Shown here piece by piece: positions 1 through 8,189 of a DNA stretch of 34,284 nucleotides (positions within the stretch are counted from its first letter, which is position 1; every line of letters begins with the position of its first letter). The notes beneath the pieces were generated by a model. The model ran no database searches. It was not told where the DNA came from and saw only the letters and a program-made list of their open reading frames with translations. Origin of the DNA: an uncultured Candidatus Pelagibacter sp. (GTDB lineage: Bacteria; Pseudomonadota; Alphaproteobacteria; Pelagibacterales; Pelagibacteraceae); contig CAJQSQ010000017.1 of the NCBI GenBank assembly GCA_905616395.1, forward strand, positions 1 through 34,284, given 5' to 3'. The position numbers were made by a program, and so were the translations under genes.

Positions 1-706
1 GTAATTCAATGGTTAATTTTTTATGACCCATTTTCTTAATTAATTCTTTTTTATCTTCAACAATAATAATTTCTCCTTGATTGATCACAGCTACACGGTC
101 AGCAATAGCTTCAGCTTCTTCAATATAATGGGTAGTTAAAATAATTGTGACCCCTGTTTTTTTTAACTCTTCAACAACCATCCACATATCCCTTCTAAGT
201 TCAACATCAACACCTGCCGTTGGTTCATCAAGAAATAGTATTTTAGGCTCATGAGACAAAGCTTTTGCAATTAAAACTCTTCTTTTCATTCCACCAGACA
301 ACTGCCTCAGTCTTTGATCTTTTTTATCCCACAAACTTAAATCCTTTAAAATTTTTTCAATATGCTCTGGTTTGGGTGGTTTTCCATACAATCCTCTAGA
401 ATAAGACACGGTATCAAAAACAGTTTCAAAGGATTCTAAGTTTAATTCTTGAGGAACAAGTCCTATTCTTGATCTCGTTTCTCTATAATCTTTTATAATA
501 TCAAAATTATCAATTGTAACTGTACCTGAAGAAGGTTTGGCAATTCCACAAATTATACTGATCAAAGTTGTTTTTCCTGCACCATTTGGTCCAAGCATTG
601 CAAGAATTTCACCTTGTTTTACTTTAAGGCTAACATCATTAAGAGCTTTAAAACCATTATCGTAAACTTTAGATAAGTTGTTAATGGATATTTGAATTTC
701 AGACAT
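1..706 (-). CDS. ABC transporter ATP-binding protein (ABC-2 type exporter ATPase), 3' end cut by window edge
   Basis: Reading from ATG at 706, 235 codons stay open to the window edge, so the C-terminus is missing. The translation begins [15 protein letters not shown] and carries a Walker A (GPNGAGKTT), a Q-loop region (GLVPQELN), an ABC signature (LSGGMKRRV), a Walker B ([13 protein letters not shown]) and an H-loop ([11 protein letters not shown]). This order and wording is typical of ATPases that pair with ABC-2 permeases (drug, polysaccharide or NatA-like export) rather than binding-protein importers. The permease would be expected beyond the left edge. It is divergent from the thiamin genes. 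The nucleotide-binding role is certain; the exported substrate cannot be told. Confidence 0.9.
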   Translation of the reverse strand, partial: MSEIQISINNLSKVYDNGFKALNDVSLKVKQGEILAMLGPNGAGKTTLISIICGIAKPSSGTVTIDNFDIIKDYRETRSRIGLVPQELNLESFETVFDTVSYSRGLYGKPPKPEHIEKILKDLSLWDKKDQRLRQLSGGMKRRVLIAKALSHEPKILFLDEPTAGVDVELRRDMWMVVEELKKTGVTIILTTHYIEEAEAIADRVAVINQGEIIIVEDKKELIKKMGHKKLTIEL

Positions 707-840
707 TTATTGAAGTGTATATAGTTATTAATGAGGTTTATTCAACAAACACAATAATTTTGTACATTATATCACTACTTAATGTTCACATCTTGAGGTT
801 AAAATTTGACTTAATTTAATTATTTCTTTAATTAACTTTT

Positions 841-861
841 ATATTCTTTTTTTAAGAATAT
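841..861 (+). repeat. Perfect inverted repeat just upstream of the TPP riboswitch
   Basis: ATATTCTT at 841-848 and AAGAATAT at 854-861 form an 8-bp perfect stem with a 5-base T loop. It ends about five bases before the riboswitch aptamer. It could be an operator in the promoter region or a 5' stabilising hairpin on the leader transcript; there is no GC-rich stem to suggest a terminator. Function not known. Confidence 0.5.
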
Positions 862-865
862 CAGT

Positions 866-935
866 TTCTGGGGTGCCATAAAAAGCTGAGAATATACCCA
901 AAGAACCTGTTGTATAATCACAACGAAGGGAAAAA
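866..935 (+). promoter_or_regulatory. TPP riboswitch (THI box) controlling the thiV-like transporter
   Basis: The conserved TPP aptamer blocks are present in order: GGGGTGCC (870-877), GCTGAGAATATACCC (885-899), GAACCTG (903-909), then TATAATCACAACGAAGGGA. The P1 stem probably joins TTTC near 866 with GGGAAA at 928-933. That 3' strand contains the AAGGG Shine-Dalgarno sequence, about six bases before the ATG at 936. No separate expression platform fits between aptamer and start, so ligand binding would mask the ribosome site directly. Known family behaviour: TPP binding shuts down thiamin synthesis or uptake genes. The GGATAATGC block is diverged (TATAATCAC). Confidence 0.9.
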
Positions 936-2429
936 ATGAACACAATATATCTAGATCAATCAACTACCATTATTACTCTACTTTTAACTTCATTAGCATT
1001 TGCTGCTATTGGAATAGTTTATTCAAAAGGTAAACTTTCAATTAACTCATATTTAAATGCAGATAGATCAATTGGTAAAAGATCTTTAACCGCATCATTA
1101 GTTGCATCATGTTTTGGTGTGTGGATCTTAATTGGCCCATCAGAAGCTGCGACTTGGGGTGGTTTAGGCGCTATAATTGGTTATGGTTTAGGTCAAGCTC
1201 TACCCTTTTTAGCCTTTATTACAATTGGTCAGCGTATGAGAAAAATTATGCCTAATGGTAATACTCTTACTCAATTTGTTTTAATTAGATTTGGTAAGGC
1301 GATGTTTCGTTTAGTTTTATTATTAACAATAATGTACATGTTTGTTTATTTTGCAGCTGAAGTTACAGCAATTGCAAAAGTTGTTAATCTAATGTCTGGG
1401 TTTCCACTTTGGCAAACCTCTCTTATAATAATTGTTGCTACGCTGTCGTACACTCTTTATGGAGGACTTAGAGCTTCAATTTTTACAGATAAAATTCAAT
1501 TTATTATAATTATGATTTTATTAATATTTGCTATCAATCATATTTTTAATTCTGGAAATAATACTTTTTCAATGGATTTGATTAATGAGAAAGCTGGTAC
1601 TTTAATGAGTGGTAAATATTTTTACGGATATACTGCTGGCTTAACTTTCTTCATTGCTGTTTTTGCAACCAACTTATTTGATCAAGGTGTTTGGCAAAGA
1701 GTATTTGCAGCAAAAAGTTCAGATGATTTAAGAAAAGGATTTATGTCTGCCTTCTTTATTGTAATCCCATTTATGCTTGTTTTAGGTTTCTTTGGAATTC
1801 TTGCAGTATCAGTTGATAAAGCAGCAGACCCTAGTACTTTATTCTTTACTCTTTTATTAGAGCCATTTACTGGAATTAATTCTTTGTTAACTATTTCAAT
1901 ATTAATTTTAGTCTTAGCTTTAGTAATTAGTAGTATGGATACACTTATTAATGCAATCTCAAGTACAATTATTATTGAAGGAAATAAATTTATTAGTTTA
2001 AAAAATAAGAATAGTTACCTTACGCTTTCTAGATATTTAATATGTGGTCTATCAGTAATTGTTTTTTTAATAGCATCAAAAGGATATAGCGTCCTATTCA
2101 TGTTTTTATTTGCAGATTTACTATGTTGTGCTGCAGTATTTCCTATTTTTTATGGAATGTTTAAAGGTGATGCAAATGAGAAACTTTCTTTAATTTCTGT
2201 TATAATAGGTTTGGTTTCAGGTCTTCTATTATTTCCAAATCAGACTTTTGATAAAAGCATCTTAATCGGTGGATTAATTCCTGCTGATGCTTTTCCATTA
2301 TGGATTTCAACTGCGTTATTATTTTGGTCTTTTATTTTAGCAACATTCACACCACTGATAACATTACTGATCTTTAAAAAAGACGCTAAATTTGATTTCT
2401 CTAAAATTAAAACTTCGATTAAGGAATAG
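936..2429 (+). CDS. thiV: Sodium:solute symporter (SSS family), probable thiamin-pyrimidine (HMP) transporter ThiV
   Basis: The 497-residue protein is a polytopic membrane protein with about 13 hydrophobic segments and SSS-family features, including VASCFGVWILIGPSEAATWG in an early helix and NLFDQGVWQRVFAAKS in the middle. That second motif matches the (D/N)QxxxQR region typical of the family. It sits directly behind a TPP riboswitch and its stop overlaps the start of a tenA-like gene. In SAR11, an SSS transporter in exactly this context was named ThiV and proposed to import 4-amino-5-hydroxymethyl-2-methylpyrimidine (HMP), for which these cells are auxotrophic. Family and regulation come from sequence; the substrate is inferred from context and known SAR11 biology. 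Confidence 0.87.
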   Translation: MNTIYLDQSTTIITLLLTSLAFAAIGIVYSKGKLSINSYLNADRSIGKRSLTASLVASCFGVWILIGPSEAATWGGLGAIIGYGLGQALPFLAFITIGQRMRKIMPNGNTLTQFVLIRFGKAMFRLVLLLTIMYMFVYFAAEVTAIAKVVNLMSGFPLWQTSLIIIVATLSYTLYGGLRASIFTDKIQFIIIMILLIFAINHIFNSGNNTFSMDLINEKAGTLMSGKYFYGYTAGLTFFIAVFATNLFDQGVWQRVFAAKSSDDLRKGFMSAFFIVIPFMLVLGFFGILAVSVDKAADPSTLFFTLLLEPFTGINSLLTISILILVLALVISSMDTLINAISSTIIIEGNKFISLKNKNSYLTLSRYLICGLSVIVFLIASKGYSVLFMFLFADLLCCAAVFPIFYGMFKGDANEKLSLISVIIGLVSGLLLFPNQTFDKSILIGGLIPADAFPLWISTALLFWSFILATFTPLITLLIFKKDAKFDFSKIKTSIKE

Positions 2430-3091
2430 TGGATATTTACAATAATAAAAAAACTTATTTTTATAAATTAAAGAGTAGCTGTAATAAGGAATGGTCTGAA
2501 TATACTGATCATAAGTTTTTGTCTGATTTGGTAAGCAACAAACTGCCAGATAAAAATTTTAAAAAGTATTTAGTTCAAGATTATATATTTTTACAACAAT
2601 TTTTAAAAATTTTAGCTCTAAGTGTTTATAAATCAAAGTCCTTTAAAGAAATTAATAGATCAGTAAATTTTATTAAAGGAATTGATCATGAAATCAAACT
2701 TCACATAAGTTATTGTAAAAAATGGAAGATATCGCTTAGATCTCTTAGTAATATTAAAGTTGAGAGTGCCAATAGTGCTTACACAGAACATGTATTGAGT
2801 GTAGGTAAAAATGGTAACAATCTTGATATATTCTCAAGTTTATCTCCATGTATTATTGGTTATGGAGAGATTGGATTTAAACTTTCAAAAATTAAAAATT
2901 GGAAAAAAAGTAAATATAGCTCTTGGATTAAGATGTACTCATCAAAAGAATATCAGCAGGTTGCTAAAGATAATATTGATTATTTAGATATTCTTTTTAA
3001 GAACAGTAAGAATAAAAATTTGAGTAAACTTAAAAGTCATTTTAAAAAATCAACTATCCTAGAAAGAAATTTTTGGGAATGTTTTGTCTGA
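2429..3091 (+). CDS. tenA: TenA-family thiaminase II / aminopyrimidine aminohydrolase
   Basis: The 220-residue protein matches the all-helical TenA fold. Residues aligning with the Bacillus TenA active site are visible: Asp51 (VQDYIFLQQF), Tyr118 (NSAYTEHV), catalytic Cys141 with Tyr145 (SPCIIGYGEIG), and Glu212 near the C-terminus (LERNFWE). It therefore belongs to the cysteine-containing TenA class. TenA enzymes hydrolyse thiamin or its degradation product aminomethyl-HMP to HMP, feeding pyrimidine salvage. The start is GTG inside TAGTG, overlapping the thiV stop by one base, so the two genes are probably translationally coupled and share the TPP riboswitch. Catalysis is inferred from residue conservation; it may prefer a degraded pyrimidine over intact thiamin. 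Confidence 0.88.
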   Translation: MDIYNNKKTYFYKLKSSCNKEWSEYTDHKFLSDLVSNKLPDKNFKKYLVQDYIFLQQFLKILALSVYKSKSFKEINRSVNFIKGIDHEIKLHISYCKKWKISLRSLSNIKVESANSAYTEHVLSVGKNGNNLDIFSSLSPCIIGYGEIGFKLSKIKNWKKSKYSSWIKMYSSKEYQQVAKDNIDYLDILFKNSKNKNLSKLKSHFKKSTILERNFWECFV

Positions 3092-3095
3092 ATTT

Positions 3096-3605
3096 CTAAT
3101 TATCTAAAATTTCCAGGGGCAATGGTGCTTCTGGGTATTTTTCTTTGCACAATTTTTCATAATTTTTACAAAGAGTAGCTATCGTCTCATTTGCATCATC
3201 TTTAGATGTTAGAAATTTAATAAGAGTGTCTCTTTCTTCTTCTATTTCTTTAATGTCTTGACCTTTAAGAAATTCACCAGTTTCAACCTCCCAGTAGGTA
3301 TCATTCAATTCTTCATTTTTTAATTCATTAAGTTTTTTCTGTAACTCAATAATAATCTTGTCATTAGACTTACTATCTCTCATTGGGGAATTAAGTAATT
3401 TTCCTAAGCACTTATCTTCTAAATCACTTAAAAAAGTATTGTAAGGTTTTCCTTCAGCTAATCCTTTAAAATGATTACTTTCAAAATATTTATTAATTGC
3501 TGCATTTGTTGTGATTTTATTTTTACCTTTAGCAACAGCTACTTGGACATAAACTTCCTGACTAATATATTCATTTAAATAGTCTTTAATTTTATCCGAC
3601 AACAT
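3096..3605 (-). CDS. Hypothetical cytosolic protein, 169 aa
   Basis: I do not recognise a family. The protein has no signal peptide or membrane segment. Residues 1-70 include aromatic and basic patches (YLNEYISQEVYVQVAV near 8-24). Residues about 80-130 are rich in Lys, Glu and Leu with heptad-like spacing, suggesting a short coiled coil. It lies eleven bases downstream of the alanine dehydrogenase on the same strand, so it is probably the last gene of that transcript. Its 3' end nearly abuts the convergent tenA. Codon use resembles its neighbours, which supports a real gene. Confidence 0.75.
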   Translation of the reverse strand: MLSDKIKDYLNEYISQEVYVQVAVAKGKNKITTNAAINKYFESNHFKGLAEGKPYNTFLSDLEDKCLGKLLNSPMRDSKSNDKIIIELQKKLNELKNEELNDTYWEVETGEFLKGQDIKEIEEERDTLIKFLTSKDDANETIATLCKNYEKLCKEKYPEAPLPLEILDN

Positions 3606-3616
3606 TTTTAAAAAGA

Positions 3617-4729
3617 TTACAGAGTTTTTAATGGATCAACATATTCGTGTCCAAAAACATCAGCAACTGCTTTATACGTTACGTGACCTTTGCAAACATT
3701 TAATCCTGCAAGAAGGTGTTTATCTTCACTTAATGCTTTTGCATAACCGTTGTTTGCAATTTTAACTAAATGAGGAAGTGTTGCGTTGTTTAATGCTATT
3801 GTTGAAGTTCTTGGAACTCCCCCTGGCATATTTGCTACACAGTAATGAATAACATCATCAACGATATAAGTTGGATCACCATGAGTTGTTGGTTTGCTAG
3901 TTTCAACACAACCCCCTTGGTCAATTGCAACGTCAACTATTACAGATCCTCTTTTCATTAATTTTAACATTGATTTAGTAACTAACTTTGGAGCTTCTGC
4001 ACCAGGTATTAAAACACCCCCAATTAAAAGATCTGCTTCTGCTACTAATTTATTTAAATCAATTTTATCACTTTGCTCTGGGATAATTTTATCACCAAAC
4101 ATTTCGACTAATTGTTTTAATCTTGCTTCAGATTTGTCAACAATATGAACTTTAGCTCTCATACCAGTTGCAATGACTGCTGCATTTTCACCAACAACAC
4201 CACCACCTAAAATAACAACTGTACCTCCCTCAACTCCAGGAGCTCCTCCTAATAAAAGACCTCTACCGTTTTGATTTTTTTCCAAACAATGCGCACCTGC
4301 TTGAACAGACATACGTCCTGCAACCGCACTCATAGGTGCAAGTAATGGTAGTCTACCATTGTCGTCTGTTACAGTTTCATAGGCTATGCAAACACCTTTA
4401 GATTTAATCAAACCTTCGGTTAATTCTTTTGCTGCTGCTAAATGAAGATAAGTGTAGACGATCTGATTTTCTCTAATCATTTTGACTTCACCTGATTGAG
4501 GCTCTTTTACTTTAACAATAATATCTGCATCATTAAAAATATCTTCAGCTTTATCAATAATTTTTGCACCAATGCTAGTATATTGTTCATTTTCAAAACC
4601 AGCTTCAAAACCACCGTTATTTTCAACTAAAACTTCATGACCCTCTGATATTAAAGTTTTAACACTATCGGGGGTTAATCCAATACGATGTTCTTGAGGT
4701 TTAATTTCTTTAGGTACACCTATTTTCAT
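3617..4729 (-). CDS. ald: Alanine dehydrogenase
   Basis: The enzyme interconverts L-alanine plus NAD+ with pyruvate, ammonia and NADH. The 370 residues match the usual family length. The catalytic residues fall at the canonical numbers: Lys75 (VKVKEP), His96 (YTYLHLAAA) and Asp270 (VAIDQGG). The NAD-binding glycine motif GGGVVG is at 175-180, with Asp198 at the end of the next strand to bind the ribose. It is transcribed with the class III aminotransferase, 35 bases upstream, opposite the taurine importer. Known taurine pathways pair a taurine:pyruvate aminotransferase with alanine dehydrogenase, which returns pyruvate as amino acceptor and releases ammonium. That pathway role is inferred from context. 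Confidence 0.95.
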   Translation of the reverse strand: MKIGVPKEIKPQEHRIGLTPDSVKTLISEGHEVLVENNGGFEAGFENEQYTSIGAKIIDKAEDIFNDADIIVKVKEPQSGEVKMIRENQIVYTYLHLAAAKELTEGLIKSKGVCIAYETVTDDNGRLPLLAPMSAVAGRMSVQAGAHCLEKNQNGRGLLLGGAPGVEGGTVVILGGGVVGENAAVIATGMRAKVHIVDKSEARLKQLVEMFGDKIIPEQSDKIDLNKLVAEADLLIGGVLIPGAEAPKLVTKSMLKLMKRGSVIVDVAIDQGGCVETSKPTTHGDPTYIVDDVIHYCVANMPGGVPRTSTIALNNATLPHLVKIANNGYAKALSEDKHLLAGLNVCKGHVTYKAVADVFGHEYVDPLKTL

Positions 4730-4764
4730 AGTTAACTCTACTTTCTTTGATTAGTTAATTTTGT

Positions 4765-6111
4765 CTAGTTCTTTTGATTTTTTTGGTAATTAGTAATACC
4801 AGTTCTTAACTTTTCAATAATTTCATCAATGTGTTTTTCTTCACAAATGAATTGAGGAGCTATAATTAAACAATCTCCTGTAGCTTTAAAGTTAACACCA
4901 GCTTCATAACATGCTTTAAAACATTCAAACCCAGCTTTACCTGGTTTAGTGTTTAGCTTCATGTCTATTCCACCCATCATTCCATATCCTCTAATATTAT
5001 CTACCGACTCTAGATCTTGAAGAGAAAACAATCCTTTTTGGAAATAAGGAGCTAAATTTTTTGCTCTATTAAAAATATCATCTTTTTCAAAAATATCCTG
5101 TACTGCTAATGCTGCAGCAACTGCAACTGGAATTCCTGAATAAGTATATCCATGAAATAATTCAACTGCACCTGTTGGTGAAGCATCCATTACGGCATCA
5201 TAAATAAAATCATTACAAGCAACAACACCCATAGGTACAACACCATTTGTTGTAGCTTTTGCCATTGTCATAATATCTGGTATTACTCCAAATTCGTCAG
5301 CACCAAATTTAGAGCCTGTTCTGCCCCAACCTGTAATTACTTCATCGAAAATTAAAAGTATTCCATGCTTATCACAGATCTGTCTTAGTTTTTGTAAATA
5401 TCCTTTAGGTGGAACTAACGTTCCAGTTGATCCAGCTATTGGCTCAACAATACAAGCAGCAATATTTTCACCACCAAAATTTGCACAAATTGTCTCTAGA
5501 TCGTTTGCTAAATAATCTCCAGTCTCTGGTTGACCACTAACGAATTTATGTTCTGGTAAATGAGTATGTCTGATGTGTTGAACACCTGGCATTAGAACAC
5601 TTGCGAATGTTTTAATATTGTTCACCATTCCACCAACTGAAATACAGCCAATGTTCATTCCATGATAACCACGTTCACGTCCAACAAATCTAAATCTTTC
5701 TGCATGACCTTTAGCTCTGTGGTAAGCAACAGCAATTTTAATCGCTGTCTCTACAGCAGTAGATCCACAAATTGTAAAAAACATTTTATTTAAGTCACCA
5801 GGTGTGTGTTTTGAAATTCTTGTAGCTAATTCAAAAGAACCACCGAAACCTTGTTGAAACGGTTGTGCGTAATCTAATGTTTCTAATTGTTTTGTAACAG
5901 CTTCTGTAATTTCTCTTCTACCATGGCCTAGTGGATTACAAAATAAACCTGAGCTCGCATCTATTTGCGTTTTTCCATGGTGAGTTTTTAAGTAAACACC
6001 TTTTGCTTCTGTAATTAATCTGGGGTTTGCTTTAAAATCTTTATTAGATGTAAAAGGCATCCAATGTTCATTTAGTGAATTAGGTACTGCAGTTCTATTT
6101 TCTGAGCTCAT
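4765..6111 (-). CDS. tpa: Class III (omega) aminotransferase, probable taurine:pyruvate aminotransferase
   Basis: This is a PLP enzyme of 448 residues. Asp256 in FDEVITGWGR contacts the pyridine nitrogen, and Lys285 in AKATTNG forms the Schiff base. Tyr149 in RERGYHG stacks on the ring. These are hallmarks of omega-amino-acid:pyruvate aminotransferases. It is divergent from a tauA-like gene across a 212-bp spacer and heads an operon with alanine dehydrogenase, which fits Tpa: taurine + pyruvate to sulfoacetaldehyde + alanine. No Xsc (sulfoacetaldehyde acetyltransferase) is in the window. Other omega-amino donors such as beta-alanine or putrescine cannot be excluded from sequence, so the specificity is inference. 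Confidence 0.82.
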   Translation of the reverse strand: MSSENRTAVPNSLNEHWMPFTSNKDFKANPRLITEAKGVYLKTHHGKTQIDASSGLFCNPLGHGRREITEAVTKQLETLDYAQPFQQGFGGSFELATRISKHTPGDLNKMFFTICGSTAVETAIKIAVAYHRAKGHAERFRFVGRERGYHGMNIGCISVGGMVNNIKTFASVLMPGVQHIRHTHLPEHKFVSGQPETGDYLANDLETICANFGGENIAACIVEPIAGSTGTLVPPKGYLQKLRQICDKHGILLIFDEVITGWGRTGSKFGADEFGVIPDIMTMAKATTNGVVPMGVVACNDFIYDAVMDASPTGAVELFHGYTYSGIPVAVAAALAVQDIFEKDDIFNRAKNLAPYFQKGLFSLQDLESVDNIRGYGMMGGIDMKLNTKPGKAGFECFKACYEAGVNFKATGDCLIIAPQFICEEKHIDEIIEKLRTGITNYQKNQKN

Positions 6112-6323
6112 ATTTTTTTTTCTCTCTATAAATAAATAATTTAAAGCAAAACTATTAGACTAAATTTACTCGTTTTCTACAATTATTTTTTTACCTAACA
6201 TCTCTAAATACCGTGACTTTTAATACTACAACCTGAAAGTGTATAGTTTTTTTTGTTTTACATCTAACTTAAATTCGATTTTAATGTGGCTAATTTAATT
6301 AAATTAACAATAGAGGGATAATA

Positions 6324-7310
6324 ATGAAAAAAATAGTAAGTTTTATTCTTGGAAGTATCCTTGCTCTTAACTTATCTGTATCAGTTGCAAATGCGGCTGC
6401 TAAAGAAGTTAGAATTGCATTCTTTTTAGAATGGGCAAGTCCAAACCAAGAAGATAAAGTAAAAGGTACATTCGCAAAAGCTTTCGGTGTTCCTGTTAAA
6501 TGGACAAACTTTGCAACCGGTGGTGAAATGACTGAAGCTATGATGTCAGGAGATATTGATATCTCTTACTCACAAGGTCTTACTCCATTTGTAAATGCTG
6601 CAAACAGTAAAAAACCAATCACATTAGTTGATGTTTCAATTCTTTACGGAATGAAAGGTACAACTTGTGTTGTTGCTGACTCTGCAGGAATTACAAAAGC
6701 AAACGCATCTTCACTTGAAGGTCAAAAAGTTGCAGTTGCTTTAGGAACTATGGCTGATTACGTATTCAGAGAAACTATGAAAGTTGTTGGAGCTGATGCT
6801 TCTAAAATGACTATCGTAGACATGGTACCTGAAGATTCAGCAGTTGCTTTAGCTAACGGTGACGTTGCAATGTCATGTTTGTTTGGTAAAAAATCAATCG
6901 CAACAGCTCTTAAATCAGGTAAATTAATGTTATCTGTTAAAGAAGCTTCTGATAATGGTATCGCTGGTATCGATATTACTTCAGTGACTAATAAATTTAT
7001 GAAAGAAAACCCAGGTATGGTTAGAACTTTCTTGGAAATTACTCACGAAGCTAATGCTAGATACAAAGCTGGTAAATCAGACATGGGTGTTATCTCTAAA
7101 GATGCAACTATGGATGTTAAATCTACATCAGATCAAATGGCTAGCTTTGGCTTCCCATCTGTAGATGAACAAATGAACAACTACTTTGCTGATAATGGAA
7201 TACTTATGAAGTATTTAGCAATTATGGGTGAAATGTTTGCTACATCTGAGAATCCTATGCTTAAGGATTACTCAAAAGTAGTTAACACTAGTTTCCTACC
7301 AGGGAATTAA
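6324..7310 (+). CDS. tauA: Taurine ABC transporter periplasmic binding protein (TauA-like)
   Basis: The first 24 residues form a Sec signal peptide (basic start, hydrophobic core, ANAA cleavage region near 23-26). The mature part is a type II periplasmic binding fold of the NMT1/TauA/SsuA group, with EVRIAFFLEWASPNQ at the start and DIDISYSQGLTPFVNA near 80. Total length 328, close to E. coli TauA (320). The ATG follows a GAGGGA ribosome site. A strong terminator lies between it and tauB, which would let the binding protein be made in excess. Taurine as ligand is inferred from the linked permease, ATPase, aminotransferase and alanine dehydrogenase; a related sulfonate or amine is possible. 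Confidence 0.87.
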   Translation: MKKIVSFILGSILALNLSVSVANAAAKEVRIAFFLEWASPNQEDKVKGTFAKAFGVPVKWTNFATGGEMTEAMMSGDIDISYSQGLTPFVNAANSKKPITLVDVSILYGMKGTTCVVADSAGITKANASSLEGQKVAVALGTMADYVFRETMKVVGADASKMTIVDMVPEDSAVALANGDVAMSCLFGKKSIATALKSGKLMLSVKEASDNGIAGIDITSVTNKFMKENPGMVRTFLEITHEANARYKAGKSDMGVISKDATMDVKSTSDQMASFGFPSVDEQMNNYFADNGILMKYLAIMGEMFATSENPMLKDYSKVVNTSFLPGN

Positions 7311-7324
7311 TAGTTAAAAAAATT

Positions 7325-7361
7325 AAAGGCGCCAATTTTTATAAATTGGTGCCTTTTTTTT
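7325..7361 (+). terminator. Rho-independent terminator/attenuator between tauA and tauB
   Basis: A 14-bp stem (7325-7338 with 7343-7356) contains one G-T wobble and a 4-base loop, and runs into an uninterrupted T tract ending at 7361. It is the clearest intrinsic terminator in the window. Since tauB and tauC follow on the same strand with no obvious new promoter, partial read-through would set a high tauA to tauBC ratio. The structure is seen; the attenuator role is inferred. Confidence 0.92.
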
Positions 7362-7390
7362 AATAAAAATTCTTATATAAAGTTTCAGTT

Positions 7391-8188
7391 ATGAGTGAGC
7401 TAATTTCTCAAAATTTAAATATGATCTTTACGTCTCCCAAGGGAGATACCGTTCATGCACTTAAAGATGTAAATTTTACTCTAAAAAAAGGAGAACTATT
7501 AACAGTTCTAGGGCCTTCTGGTTGTGGAAAAACAACTTTATTAAATATTACAGCAGGATTTCTTAGACCTACCTCAGGTATTATTAGTCTAGGTGGTAAT
7601 GAAATTAATGGACCTGGTGTTGAAAGAGGTATGGTTTTTCAACAAGGTGCGTTATTTGAGTGGTTAACTGTTGCCGAGAATGTCAACTTTGGTTTACGAA
7701 TGAAAAAAGAGGATCCTATTCAAACTGCAAAAAAGGTTGAAGAATGGTTAGATATAGTTGGTTTACAAGGTTTTGGTAATACTCCTACTTATCAATTGTC
7801 AGGTGGTATGCAGCAAAGAGTTGCTCTAGCAAGATGTTTAATCAATGACCCAGATTTAATTTTAATGGACGAACCTTTGGGTGCTTTAGATGCGTTAACA
7901 AGAGAAAAAATGCAGTCTTTAGTTTTAAAAATTTGGAAAGAGACAGGTAAAACAATTATCTTAATTACTCACTCAGTTGAAGAGGCACTTCTATTAGGTG
8001 AGAGAGTTTATGTTATGGCGCCAAGACCAGGCCGAATACATAAAGAATATAACCTACCCTTTGCCACAATGGGTTTAAATAAAGATTTAAGAGAAATTAA
8101 AAATGACAAAGAGTTTGTTAGTAAAAGAGAAGAAATTCTTACAATGATCTGGGATATGGAAGAAGAAATAATGGGTAAAGATATTTAA
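7391..8188 (+). CDS. tauB: Taurine ABC transporter ATP-binding protein (TauB-like)
   Basis: This 265-residue importer ATPase has Walker A GPSGCGKTT at 41-49, signature LSGGMQQR at 136-143, Walker B LILMDE at 156-161, D-loop GALD at 164-167 and H-loop His194 (LITHSVEEA). The MAPRPGRI stretch after the H-loop is typical of the TauB/SsuB/nitrate importer ATPases. It energises uptake through the downstream permease at the inner face of the membrane. The tauC start lies one base after its stop, so the two are co-translated. Sequence alone cannot separate taurine from sulfonate or nitrate relatives; the neighbours favour taurine. Confidence 0.9.
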   Translation: MSELISQNLNMIFTSPKGDTVHALKDVNFTLKKGELLTVLGPSGCGKTTLLNITAGFLRPTSGIISLGGNEINGPGVERGMVFQQGALFEWLTVAENVNFGLRMKKEDPIQTAKKVEEWLDIVGLQGFGNTPTYQLSGGMQQRVALARCLINDPDLILMDEPLGALDALTREKMQSLVLKIWKETGKTIILITHSVEEALLLGERVYVMAPRPGRIHKEYNLPFATMGLNKDLREIKNDKEFVSKREEILTMIWDMEEEIMGKDI

Positions 8189-8189
8189 T

